Assembly: GCF_900182605.1 (NCBI RefSeq) | Contig: NZ_FXTB01000005.1 | Coordinates: 248,001 to 312,000 of the forward strand | DNA: 64,000 bases | Reading direction: 5' to 3' | Source: Saccharicrinis carchari | GTDB taxonomy: Bacteria; Bacteroidota; Bacteroidia; Bacteroidales; Marinilabiliaceae | In this document: positions 8,962 through 17,594 of the stretch, in pieces | How the letters are laid out: every line of letters starts with the position of its first letter | How positions within the stretch are numbered: the first letter of the stretch is position 1 | Notes under the pieces: model-generated | What the model was told of the DNA's origin: nothing | The model's database searches: none | Seen by the model: the letters and a program-made list of their open reading frames with translations, nothing else | Program-made: the position numbers and the translations under genes

Positions 8962-10683
8962 CTATGCTAACCATGCTTTTACTTCGTCCATGGATGGATT
9001 GGTGTAGCCCAGCTTGTTTTTTTTGTTGAAACCACACAGCTCCTGGTGCAGTTTAGTAGGTTTTACTTCTTTTAAGGCTTCTGCTTTTTTATAGCCCAAT
9101 TTCTGTATAACCTCTACCCAGGGTTGGTCGATGCCCAGTGCCATATACTTTTCTTCACTATCGTTTTCCACCTTTTTTTCCGGACGCATTTGTGGAAAAA
9201 GGAGAACTTCCTGTATGGATTGCTGGTTGGTCATGAGCATCGTGAGCCTATCTACGCCAATGCCCATTCCCGATGTGGGGGGCATGCCGTATTCCAGTGC
9301 ACGCACAAAGTCCATATCGATAAACATAGCTTCGTCATCGCCTTTTTCCGATAGTTTCATTTGATCCTGAAAACGTGCCAACTGGTCGATGGGGTCGTTG
9401 AGCTCGGTATAGGCATTGGCCAATTCTTTTCCGTTAACTAACAGTTCAAATCGCTCGGTGAGTTCAGGATTGTCGCGATGCTTTTTGCTTAGCGGTGACA
9501 TCTCAACAGGATAATCGGTAATGAAAGTAGGTTGTATATAATTTCCTTCGCATCTTTCGCCAAAAATTTCGTCTATGAGCTTGCCTTTGCCCATTGAGGG
9601 ATCTGTTTCAACGCCTAGTTGTTCACATACCTTAAACAATTCCTCTTCGTTCATGCCGTTGATGTCGATGCCTGTATGTTCCTTAATGGAATCGAGCATG
9701 GTAATTCTTTTGTAGGGACGTTTAAAGTCAATTACCTTGTCGCCCAGCTTAACCTCTGTTGTGCCGTGCAGGGCAAGGGCAACGCGCTCTACCATTTCTT
9801 CGGTAAAGTTCATCATCCACTTATAGTCCTTGTAAGCCACATAAATCTCCATCACGGTAAATTCGGGGTTATGGGTGCGATCCATTCCCTCATTACGAAA
9901 ATCCTTGGCAAATTCATATACGCCGTCAAAGCCACCCACTATCAATCGTTTTAAGTAAAGCTCGTTGGCAATACGCAGATACAGCGGTATGTTAAGTGCG
10001 TTGTGATGTGTAACAAAAGGGCGTGCGGCAGCGCCTCCGGGAATAGCCTGTAGTATGGGCGTTTCCACTTCCATGTATCCCTTTTCGTTAAAAAAGTTGC
10101 GCATCGTGTTAATAATTTTGGTGCGCTTTATAAAGGTATCTTTAACCTGATCGTTCACAATTAAATCTACATAACGCTGGCGATAGCGTTGCTCAGGATC
10201 GGTAAAGGCATCGTAGGTTTTGCCGTCCTTTTCTTTTACTATGGGTAGTGGTTTTAAGGCTTTGGTAAGTACCTTAAATTCTTTTACGTGAATAGAGGTT
10301 TCGCCCATCTGCGTTTTAAACACATAGCCTTTTACACCTATTATGTCACCTATATCCAGTAACTTTTTAAATACGGTATTGTACATGGTCTTGTCCTCGC
10401 CGGGGCAAATATCATCGCGTCTAAAGTACAATTGAATGCGTCCCTGATTGTCTTTAATTTCGGCAAACGAAGCATTGCCCATGATACGGCGGGTCATTAT
10501 TCTGCCGGCTACCATAACATCCTTCAAGCTCTCAGGCTCCTCTTCAAACTGTTTTTTGATATCTGCGGAGTAATGGGAAATTTTAAATTCTTCGGCTGGG
10601 AAAGCATTAATTCCCAATTTATTTAATTCTTGAAGACTGTTCCGTCGGAGCAATTCCTGTTCGCTTAGTTCTATGGCACTCAT
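8962..10683 (-). CDS. lysS: Lysyl-tRNA synthetase, class II
   Basis: A 573-residue class II LysRS with an N-terminal OB-fold anticodon-binding domain (about 55-150, VAGRIMTRRIMG) and a catalytic core. Motif 2 is visible as FRNEGMDRTHNPEFT near 262-276 and motif 3 as GMGIGVDRL near 476-484. About 65 residues follow motif 3 (roughly 509-573), a Bacteroidota-type tail that is longer than in E. coli. It charges tRNA-Lys. It heads the leftward lysS-gpsA-pgi operon and has an excellent upstream promoter at 10745-10775. Confidence 0.97.
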   Translation of the reverse strand: MSAIELSEQELLRRNSLQELNKLGINAFPAEEFKISHYSADIKKQFEEEPESLKDVMVAGRIMTRRIMGNASFAEIKDNQGRIQLYFRRDDICPGEDKTMYNTVFKKLLDIGDIIGVKGYVFKTQMGETSIHVKEFKVLTKALKPLPIVKEKDGKTYDAFTDPEQRYRQRYVDLIVNDQVKDTFIKRTKIINTMRNFFNEKGYMEVETPILQAIPGGAAARPFVTHHNALNIPLYLRIANELYLKRLIVGGFDGVYEFAKDFRNEGMDRTHNPEFTVMEIYVAYKDYKWMMNFTEEMVERVALALHGTTEVKLGDKVIDFKRPYKRITMLDSIKEHTGIDINGMNEEELFKVCEQLGVETDPSMGKGKLIDEIFGERCEGNYIQPTFITDYPVEMSPLSKKHRDNPELTERFELLVNGKELANAYTELNDPIDQLARFQDQMKLSEKGDDEAMFIDMDFVRALEYGMPPTSGMGIGVDRLTMLMTNQQSIQEVLLFPQMRPEKKVENDSEEKYMALGIDQPWVEVIQKLGYKKAEALKEVKPTKLHQELCGFNKKNKLGYTNPSMDEVKAWLA

Positions 10684-10744
10684 ACCAGTTATTATCTATT
10701 TAAATAATTAAATGTTTATTACTGAATCATATTCGTGTCGGAGA

Positions 10745-10775
10745 CAAAAATAATTCGTGGATTATTTAGGTGCAA
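10745..10775 (-). promoter_or_regulatory. Promoter of the lysS-gpsA-pgi operon
   Basis: On the minus strand TTG at 10775-10773 is followed by 20 bp and then TATTTTTG at 10752-10745. This is an exact TAnnTTTG element with the right spacing for the Bacteroidota primary sigma factor. The lysS ATG lies about 60 bp further on. Confidence 0.75.
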
Positions 10776-11176
10776 AAAATCCATGCAAAGATAATCATTA
10801 CGCTTTAATAACGAATATATAAACAAGATAGCATTTGAACTTTAACGTATTTTATGGCGTTTACAGGGCGTACGGGTTGAACCCATGCCTACGATTAGTA
10901 TATGAATTGGTAGGTAATTACACATGCTTTTGTTAAAATTGTACGATATTAATACGTTTAGTACATTCGCAACAGTGCCTTATTGCTGGATTCTGCCAAA
11001 GAATAAATAAACAGTAGAGATGAGGTGTGGCGATGATGTATTGCATTTGCAAATAAATTTAATCACATGAAACGAGCCCCCGGAGGGTTGGGGTGGCTAT
11101 AAGAGTTTCTTCTTACGCTGGAGGAGGTCTAATTGGTAGCGTTTCATCTGACCATTAAAGAATAAGTTATAAACTC
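10776..11176. other. Intergenic region upstream of lipA
   Basis: About 400 bases between divergent lysS and lipA. TACATTCG near 10962-10969 is one base off the -7 consensus and could be the lipA promoter, giving a leader of about 200 nt. A GC-rich stretch at 11077-11100 (CCCCCGGAGGG followed by TTGGGG) resembles the purine-rich patch near 43210-43260. No gene is visible. Confidence 0.35.
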
Positions 11177-12049
11177 ATGAAAATAAATACAAGAACTAAA
11201 AAACCGGACTGGTTAAAGATACAGCTTCCTAATACGGCAGATTATAAATGGATGCACCAAACCATCCGCGATAATAAATTACACACCATCTGTACCAGTG
11301 GTAAATGCCCCAATGCCGCTGAATGTTGGGGGGCCGGTACGGCTACATTTATGATTTTGGGCGATATTTGTACACGGGCATGTAAGTTTTGCAATGTTAA
11401 AACAGGAAAGCCCCTGGCTGTAGATACTAAAGAGCCTCTGCGCATAGCTCGCTCCATAAAAATTATGAAGCTTAAACATGCAGTGATAACCTCTGTAGAC
11501 CGGGACGACCTGGAGGACGGTGGTGCTGGTATCTGGGCAAAGACTATTTTAAAGGTGAAGGAATTGAATCCCGGTATAACGCAGGAGGTGTTAATACCCG
11601 ACTTTAACGGGCTCCACCATTTAATTCAGCAGGTGATAGATGCAAAGCCTGAGGTGATATCGCATAATCTGGAAACATCACGACGCATTACACCTATTAT
11701 CCGTAGCCGGGCAAAATACGATTTGAGTCTGGAGGTGCTTAAATACATTGCCGATGCAGGTGTTGTGGCAAAAACAGGTATTATGGTTGGCATAGGCGAA
11801 ACAGAAGAAGAAGTGTTGCAAACCATGAAGGATGCTTATAATGTAGGCGTAAAAGTATTTACTATTGGCCAATATTTACAGCCCAGTAAAGAACATTTGC
11901 CTGTGGCGGAATATGTTACGCCGGAGCAGTTTGCAAAATACAAAAAAGCAGGGTTGGAGATGGGCTTTAAATATGTAGAAAGCGGCCCCATGGTGCGTTC
12001 ATCCTATCATGCCGAAAGACATATCAATGCATTAAAAGCTGAAAATTAA
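11177..12049 (+). CDS. lipA: Lipoyl synthase
   Basis: A 290-residue radical-SAM enzyme. The auxiliary [4Fe-4S] cluster cysteines are C39, C44 and C50 (CTSGKCPNAAEC), and the radical SAM CxxxCxxC cluster is C65, C69 and C72. The C-terminal RSSYHAE contains the serine that ligates the auxiliary cluster. It inserts two sulfur atoms into octanoyl groups on lipoyl-domain proteins. It is followed 124 bp later by lipB, the enzyme of the preceding step. LipB has its own candidate promoter. Confidence 0.97.
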   Translation: MKINTRTKKPDWLKIQLPNTADYKWMHQTIRDNKLHTICTSGKCPNAAECWGAGTATFMILGDICTRACKFCNVKTGKPLAVDTKEPLRIARSIKIMKLKHAVITSVDRDDLEDGGAGIWAKTILKVKELNPGITQEVLIPDFNGLHHLIQQVIDAKPEVISHNLETSRRITPIIRSRAKYDLSLEVLKYIADAGVVAKTGIMVGIGETEEEVLQTMKDAYNVGVKVFTIGQYLQPSKEHLPVAEYVTPEQFAKYKKAGLEMGFKYVESGPMVRSSYHAERHINALKAEN

Positions 12050-12133
12050 GAGTTGAAAGTTTAGCGTTAAAGTTGTGTTTAGCCGTACTGTGTAATAGGC
12101 TTTATACATCATACTTTATAACTGACACTTTTA

Positions 12134-12141
12134 TAATTTTG
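12134..12141 (+). promoter_or_regulatory. Candidate -7 element for lipB
   Basis: TAATTTTG is an exact TAnnTTTG match 32 bp before the lipB ATG. There is no clear -33 TTG at the standard distance, so strength is uncertain. Confidence 0.5.
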
Positions 12142-12173
12142 CGCTTTATAACCTTATATTATACACTAAATAA

Positions 12174-12875
12174 ATGAACAGCACCGTTAAATTTGAAGAC
12201 TTGGGTTTAGTTGAGTACAAAAAAGCCTGGGATTATCAGGAGCGTGTTTTTGACTCAACGATAGGTACAAAGTTATTCAACAGGGAGCATCCCGAAGATC
12301 CAAAGCCTATAGTCCACAAACTCTTGTTTTGCGAGCATCCGCATGTTTATACCTTGGGCCGCAGTGGAGCGGTAAATAACTTGTTGATTAATGATGCTTT
12401 TTTAAAGCAGATAAACGCTACCTATTATAAAAGTAACCGAGGTGGCGATATCACCTATCACGGCCCCGGACAGATTGTAGGTTACCCTATCTTTGATTTA
12501 GAAGAGATGGGGTTGACCATAAAAAAATATATCTATTTATTAGAGGAGTCGATTATCAACTGTGTTGCTGATTATAATTTGAAAGGCGATCGGCTCGAGG
12601 GAGCTACCGGGGTATGGTTAGATGTGGGAGTGCCCGGTAAAGCACGTAAGATTTGTGCCATAGGCGTCAAGGCCAGTCGTTATGTTAGCATGCATGGATT
12701 TGCGCTAAACGTGAATACAGATTTGGGCTATTTTAACCATATCAATCCGTGTGGTTTTGTAGACAAAGGAGTTACCTCACTTGAAAAAGAACTGGGCCAA
12801 AAGCAGAATTTTGAGCTCGTAAAGAAAAACTTGCTTGCTCGTATCAAAAGTGTATTCCAAATCAAATTGGGGTAG
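12174..12875 (+). CDS. lipB: Octanoyltransferase LipB
   Basis: A 233-residue octanoyl-[ACP]:protein N-octanoyltransferase. The family signature GGDITYHGPGQ lies near 94-104. The acyl-thioester cysteine is C193, in NPCG, and the conserved lysine lies in ICAIGVKASR near 161-170. It transfers octanoate from acyl carrier protein to lipoyl domains, giving LipA its substrate. The pairing with lipA fits one lipoate biosynthesis unit. The length is slightly above the E. coli protein. Confidence 0.96.
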   Translation: MNSTVKFEDLGLVEYKKAWDYQERVFDSTIGTKLFNREHPEDPKPIVHKLLFCEHPHVYTLGRSGAVNNLLINDAFLKQINATYYKSNRGGDITYHGPGQIVGYPIFDLEEMGLTIKKYIYLLEESIINCVADYNLKGDRLEGATGVWLDVGVPGKARKICAIGVKASRYVSMHGFALNVNTDLGYFNHINPCGFVDKGVTSLEKELGQKQNFELVKKNLLARIKSVFQIKLG

Positions 12876-12904
12876 TAAACGGTAAACAGAATAAAGTAAA
12901 CTGC

Positions 12905-13052
12905 AAAGGACACAAAGAAAATTGGTGTACATTGTGCCTTCTTTGCGAACATAGTGGTTAAAAGGTAAACCACAAAGGACGCGATGGATGCATAAAGGAC
13001 ACAAAGAAAGTTGGTGTGCATTGTGCCTTTTTTGCGAGCATGGTGGTTAAAA
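12905..13052. repeat. Two diverged direct copies of a ~59-bp intergenic repeat
   Basis: Copy one spans 12905-12963 and copy two 12994-13052, offset by 89 bp with about five substitutions, mostly A/G. Each begins AAAGGACACAAAG and ends TGGTTAAAA. Within each copy AAAGGACACAAAG and the later TTTGCGA/GTGGTTA segments resemble the short host-wide intergenic repeats common in Bacteroidota. The second copy lies inside an upstream extension of the recJ frame, which argues that recJ starts further downstream. Confidence 0.7.
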
Positions 13053-13204
13053 AAGACGGGATAAGTCTTGCTAATTGTATTGATTATAAATGTATTATCC
13101 TTTGTTTACAAAGGGTTTTTAAAAATATATGGTATAGATTGAGTTTTTTGACGATCCATTTTTTGGAAGTTTTAAATCCACAATCTAAGACCACGGAGCA
13201 GCGT

Positions 13205-14935
13205 ATGGAAAAAAGATGGAACATTAAGGATCCCGGTATAGGCGAAAAGGTAGAGCACCTGTCAAAAGTATTGAATATAGACAGGTATTTATCTGGTTTA
13301 CTTGTACAACGTGGAATTGAAACGTTTGAAGAGGCAAAAGCATTTTTTCGACCATCTTTTGATCATCTTCACAATCCATTCTTGATGAAAGATATGGATA
13401 AAGCGGTGGACAGACTGGATAAAGCCATCCGAGGGCAGGAAAAGGTGGTTATTTATGGCGATTATGATGTGGACGGAACTACATCGGTAGCCTTGGTATA
13501 TTCGTTTTTAAAACCATTTTTTAAAAATATCAGTTTTTATATCCCCAATCGGTACGAAGAAGGATATGGAATTTCCATAAAAGGAATTGATTTTTTTGCC
13601 GAAGAAGAATGCACCTTAGTCATTGCCTTGGACTGCGGTATTAAAGCGGTCGAAAAATTAAAGTATGCCACCCAAAAGGGTATCGATTTTATTATCTGCG
13701 ATCATCATACCCCGGGTGAGGTGTTGCCTGAGGCAGCGGCCTGTCTGGATCCTAAAAGAGCTGATTGCAACTATCCCGATAAAAATCTTTCGGGTTGTGG
13801 CGTAGGCTTTAAGTTTTTGCAGGGTTTTTGCCAACACAGGAAGCTCGACCATACTACATTGTACAACTACTTAGATTTGGTAGCGGTGAGTATAGCCTCT
13901 GATATTGTGCCCATAACCGGCGAAAACAGGGTGATGGCTTATTTTGGTCTGGAAAAATTGAATACCAATCCGGGGATGGGCTTAAAGCACATCATAAAGG
14001 TGGCCGGAATGCAAGGGCGACAAATGACCATCAGTGATATCGTTTTTAAATTAGGCCCCCGTATTAATGCTGCCGGACGTATTGAGTCGGGCAATGATGC
14101 CGTTAAATTACTTATTAGCGATAACGAGGAGAATGCGGGCATAATGAGTTTAGATATTGACAAATGCAATGATACGCGAAAGGGTTTCGATCGGGATATT
14201 ACCCAACAAGCATTGGACAAGATTGCCAATAGCGAAGATCATAAAAACAGAAAAGCAACCGTTTTATTTGAGCCCGAATGGCACAAGGGGGTTATCGGCA
14301 TAGTAGCTTCCCGACTTACCGAAACCTATTATCGCCCCACCGTAATACTTACTGAATCAAAAGGCTTAGCTACAGGTTCGGCCCGCTCGGTAGATGGTTT
14401 TGATTTGTATAAAGCCATAGATTCGTGCAGCGACTTACTGGAAAATTTTGGGGGACATATGTATGCGGCGGGTCTTACGTTAAAAATTGAGAATATACCC
14501 GAATTCAAAACCCGTTTTGAGCAATATGTAGAACAAAACATTACGCCCGAACAGCAAGTGCCGCAGATAGAAGTGGATCAGGAAATTAGTTTAAAGAAGA
14601 TAAATGCCAAATTTTTTAGGATTTTGAAACAGTTCCGCCCCTTTGGTCCGGGAAATTTAACACCTGTATTTGTTACCAGGAGGGTTTTTGACTATGGTAC
14701 CAGTAAAAAAGTGGGTAAGGATCAGAGTCATCTTAAAGTGGAGCTGATAGAGGAGGAGTCGGGTGCCATAAAGCAAGGTATCGGATTTTCAATGGGCGAG
14801 TATTTGGATCAACTGCAAACCGGCCATCCTTTTGATATTTGTTACACCATTGAAGAAAACCAGTACAACGGACGTTCCACCCTGCAAATGATGATAAAAG
14901 ACATGAAGTTTCCCTACTCCGGCGAATACTCCTGA
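13205..14935 (+). CDS. recJ: Single-stranded-DNA exonuclease RecJ
   Basis: From ATG 13205 the protein has 576 residues, normal for RecJ. The DHH phosphoesterase motifs are present: DYDVDG at 86-91 and DHH at 166-168. The DHHA1 region carries a late GGH motif (NFGGHMYAAGL near 417-427) and is followed by an OB-like domain. RecJ degrades single-stranded DNA 5' to 3' in recombination and mismatch repair. The frame stays open upstream to 13016 but that stretch contains the intergenic repeat, so I prefer the later start. Confidence 0.94.
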   Translation: MEKRWNIKDPGIGEKVEHLSKVLNIDRYLSGLLVQRGIETFEEAKAFFRPSFDHLHNPFLMKDMDKAVDRLDKAIRGQEKVVIYGDYDVDGTTSVALVYSFLKPFFKNISFYIPNRYEEGYGISIKGIDFFAEEECTLVIALDCGIKAVEKLKYATQKGIDFIICDHHTPGEVLPEAAACLDPKRADCNYPDKNLSGCGVGFKFLQGFCQHRKLDHTTLYNYLDLVAVSIASDIVPITGENRVMAYFGLEKLNTNPGMGLKHIIKVAGMQGRQMTISDIVFKLGPRINAAGRIESGNDAVKLLISDNEENAGIMSLDIDKCNDTRKGFDRDITQQALDKIANSEDHKNRKATVLFEPEWHKGVIGIVASRLTETYYRPTVILTESKGLATGSARSVDGFDLYKAIDSCSDLLENFGGHMYAAGLTLKIENIPEFKTRFEQYVEQNITPEQQVPQIEVDQEISLKKINAKFFRILKQFRPFGPGNLTPVFVTRRVFDYGTSKKVGKDQSHLKVELIEEESGAIKQGIGFSMGEYLDQLQTGHPFDICYTIEENQYNGRSTLQMMIKDMKFPYSGEYS

Positions 14936-15420
14936 TAAAATGATTGCCGGATTTAATTTGTTGCTATTGGAATGGGTATCATTGTGTCAGTTAAACCCTC
15001 CCTGCCTTCCGAAACGAGTTAGGAGCAGGCTGTAAAGGAAGCACAGTAGCTCCCCGGAGAGAGCCGGTTTCTTTTCTGCTTGTCGCTAAAGTGTACTACG
15101 AAGGTGCTACGATCTTCGCATCAGGCCTTGGCGAATCAGAAGCAAAGTAACGCAAGCGCTTATTGCATCATCTTCCACAACCGAATGACAGTTACTGTGG
15201 GATATTAAATAAAACATAAAGTTTTTTTATCAGTTTTTAAACAGAAAAAAACACCTAATCTCATTTAACCACTTTAAACCCGCCAGGAGCTGCCCATCAG
15301 CCTGCTAAACCGGTATCACAGATCGATAAAAATTGCTTTAATTGTTGCCCTGTTTTAAAATAATGCTCAAAAACAGGTGATAAAGAATGACAATAAGTTA
15401 GTTAAGTCGGCTAAAAGGCT
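14936..15420. other. Intergenic region with a palindromic repeat unit
   Basis: About 485 bases with no gene. At 15005-15031 there is an imperfect palindrome beginning CCTTCCGAAAC and ending GGAGCAGGCT. It matches the unit at 24354-24380 in 22 of 27 positions. The rest is AT-rich and holds no tRNA or terminator that I can see. Confidence 0.5.
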
Positions 15421-15428
15421 TAATTTTG
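15421..15428 (+). promoter_or_regulatory. Promoter -7 element for mutA
   Basis: TAATTTTG is an exact TAnnTTTG match ending 36 bp before the mutA ATG at 15465. Its position decides the start: a longer reading from TTG 15426 would begin inside the promoter. Confidence 0.6.
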
Positions 15429-15464
15429 CGGTCTGAAAAAACAAACAGTTATACAGTTATTATT

Positions 15465-17333
15465 ATGGCAGATAAAACTAAGAAACCGTTGTTAAGCGAT
15501 TTTCCACCCGTTAGCACCGAGCAATGGATGGAAAAAATAACGGCGGATTTAAAAGGCGCTGATTTCGAAAAGAAGTTAGTTTGGAGAACCAACGAAGGCT
15601 TTAACGTTCGTCCTTTTTATCGAGCGGAGGATTTAGATGGGGTTAATTATCTCGACAGCCTTCCCGGAGAGTTCCCGTACGTACGTGGAACAAAAAAAGA
15701 CAACAACTGGCTGGTAAGGCAAGATATTAACGCAGACGACGCCAAGGCGGCCAACACTAAAGCCTTAGATGTTTTAACAAAAGGGGTTACCTCCCTGGGC
15801 TTTACCCTGTGTAAGGAGGTCAAAGATATGGAGGCTCATATCGAAACCTTGTTGAAGAACATTATTGCCGATGCCGTTGAGATTAACTTTAACACGAGCC
15901 ACGACAACCAAAAATTATTTGAAGCGCTGGTAGCTTACGTAAAAAAAACCAACCGGGAACTCTCACAGGTGCACGGTTCGGTAAATTTTGATCCGCTGGG
16001 CTGTTTAACCACTTCGGGAAAAACGGGAAATGATGTCGACAGCATGTTTAATCAAGCAAAGGATTTAATTGAAGCAGGCAAAAATCTACCTCAATTCAAA
16101 ACCATCGCAGTCAACGGCAAGCATTTTAATAATGCCGGATCTACCATCGTTCAGGAGTTGGCTTTTGCCTTGTCTATGGGCAATGAGTATATGGCACAGC
16201 TTACTGAGAGAGGTGTTTCGGTAAATGCTGTTGCAGGAGCCATTAAATTTAATTTGGGCGTTGGCGGAAATTATTTTATGGAGATGGCCAAGCTTCGTGC
16301 TGCACGTATGCTATGGGCTACCATCGTAAAATCCTATAGTCCGTCCGGTTTGGAACCTACTAAAATGAAAATCCACTGTGAAACATCGCAATGGAACAAA
16401 ACTGTGTACGATGCATACGTAAATATGCTGCGTACCCAAACCGAAGCCATGTCCGCTTCGTTGGGTGGTGCGGACTCACTTACCGTTCAGCCTTTCGACA
16501 CCGTATTTAAGGAGTCCGATGTGTTTTCAGAAAGGATAGCACGCAACCAGCAGTTATTATTAAAAGAGGAGTCGCACTTTGATAAAGTGGTTGATCCTTC
16601 GGCGGGTTCTTACTATCTCGAAAACCTTACCGACAGTATTGCCAGAGAAGCCTGGGCATTGTTTGTTGAGGTGGAAGAAAAAGGTGGATACCTCGCAGCT
16701 TTAAAAGATGGTTTTATCCAGACCAAAGTAAAAGAAAGTGCCGATAAGCGTAAAAAAGCGGTAGCTACGCGTCGTGAAAATTTACTGGGCACCAATCAAT
16801 ATCCAAATGCTTCGGAAGAAGCCGGCAACAAAATTTCCAAAACTTCAGGCTGCGAAACCGGATGTGGCAATGGCGATACCCTTGTAGAACCCATTGAGCT
16901 ATTCCGCGGAGCAGAGCAGTTTGAGGCATTACGTTTGGCTACTGAAAAAGCAGCAAAAACGCCAAAAGTATTTATGCTTACCTACGGAAATCTTAATATG
17001 CGTTTGGCACGTTCGCAGTTTTCGGGTAACTTTTTTGGCTGTGCAGGATATCAAATTATCGATAACAACGGGTTCCCCACGGTTGAGGATGGTGTTAAAG
17101 CCGCCAAAGCCGCCGGTGCCGATATCGTTGTGCTGTGTTCTTCGGACGAGGAGTATGTAGATGCGGCGCCCAAAGCATTCGAAGCTATTAAGGGCGAAGC
17201 CATTTTTGTGGTTGCCGGAGCACCCGCCTGCACCGACGACCTAAAAGCAAAAGGCATCAAGCATTTTATCCATGTACGTTCAAACGTACTCGAAACATTG
17301 CAAGGATTTAGCAGTAAATTGGGAATAGAATAA
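15465..17333 (+). CDS. mutA: Methylmalonyl-CoA mutase small (beta) subunit
   Basis: From ATG 15465 the protein has 622 residues, beginning MADKTKKPLL. It has the TIM-barrel acyl-CoA mutase domain (about 30-450) and a C-terminal flavodoxin-like domain without the cobalamin-ligating DxHDRG motif. That is typical of the non-catalytic beta subunit. With MutB it isomerises succinyl-CoA and methylmalonyl-CoA in the B12-dependent propionate pathway. A short Cys/Gly-rich linker (GCETGCGNG, about residues 462-470) separates the two domains. The gene is separated from mutB by 261 bp that hold a decayed GxxExxY fragment. Confidence 0.95.
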   Translation: MADKTKKPLLSDFPPVSTEQWMEKITADLKGADFEKKLVWRTNEGFNVRPFYRAEDLDGVNYLDSLPGEFPYVRGTKKDNNWLVRQDINADDAKAANTKALDVLTKGVTSLGFTLCKEVKDMEAHIETLLKNIIADAVEINFNTSHDNQKLFEALVAYVKKTNRELSQVHGSVNFDPLGCLTTSGKTGNDVDSMFNQAKDLIEAGKNLPQFKTIAVNGKHFNNAGSTIVQELAFALSMGNEYMAQLTERGVSVNAVAGAIKFNLGVGGNYFMEMAKLRAARMLWATIVKSYSPSGLEPTKMKIHCETSQWNKTVYDAYVNMLRTQTEAMSASLGGADSLTVQPFDTVFKESDVFSERIARNQQLLLKEESHFDKVVDPSAGSYYLENLTDSIAREAWALFVEVEEKGGYLAALKDGFIQTKVKESADKRKKAVATRRENLLGTNQYPNASEEAGNKISKTSGCETGCGNGDTLVEPIELFRGAEQFEALRLATEKAAKTPKVFMLTYGNLNMRLARSQFSGNFFGCAGYQIIDNNGFPTVEDGVKAAKAAGADIVVLCSSDEEYVDAAPKAFEAIKGEAIFVVAGAPACTDDLKAKGIKHFIHVRSNVLETLQGFSSKLGIE

Positions 17334-17345
17334 CTCAGAGACGCC

Positions 17346-17549
17346 AAGACACAGTGCTTTTTTATGGATTTATTGGTTGAGAATAAGGTTGTAATTGAAT
17401 TAAAGTGTGTCGAGGTTATACTTCCTGTACATGAAGTTCAGTTAGTTAGCTATTTGAAATTAGCCAATAAAAAATTAGGACTATTATTAAACTTTAATGA
17501 ACCTGTTTTAAAACAAGGTATCCGACGAAAAATAAATGGAGAATTGTAA
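17346..17549 (+). pseudogene. Truncated GxxExxY protein fragment inserted between mutA and mutB
   Basis: A 61-codon frame from ATG 17364 reads as the C-terminal half of a GxxExxY family protein (PDDEXK_3): DLLVENKVVIELK, then VHEVQLVSYLKLANKKLGLLLNFN. The N-terminal half with the family's namesake motif is missing. Short flanking segments (CAGAGACGCC at 17336-17345, CCTCTGTG near 17568-17575) look like the remains of the repeats that often surround these genes in Bacteroidota. It is most likely a decayed insertion, though a short product could still be made. Confidence 0.7.
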
Positions 17550-17594
17550 TTCTCTGCTTCTCTGAGCCTCTGTGTTCATCTTAAAACAAATAAA

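Noticed and set aside
13016-13204. N-terminal extension of RecJ
   Set aside because: This part contains the second copy of an intergenic repeat and has no RecJ similarity; the ATG at 13205 fits the family.
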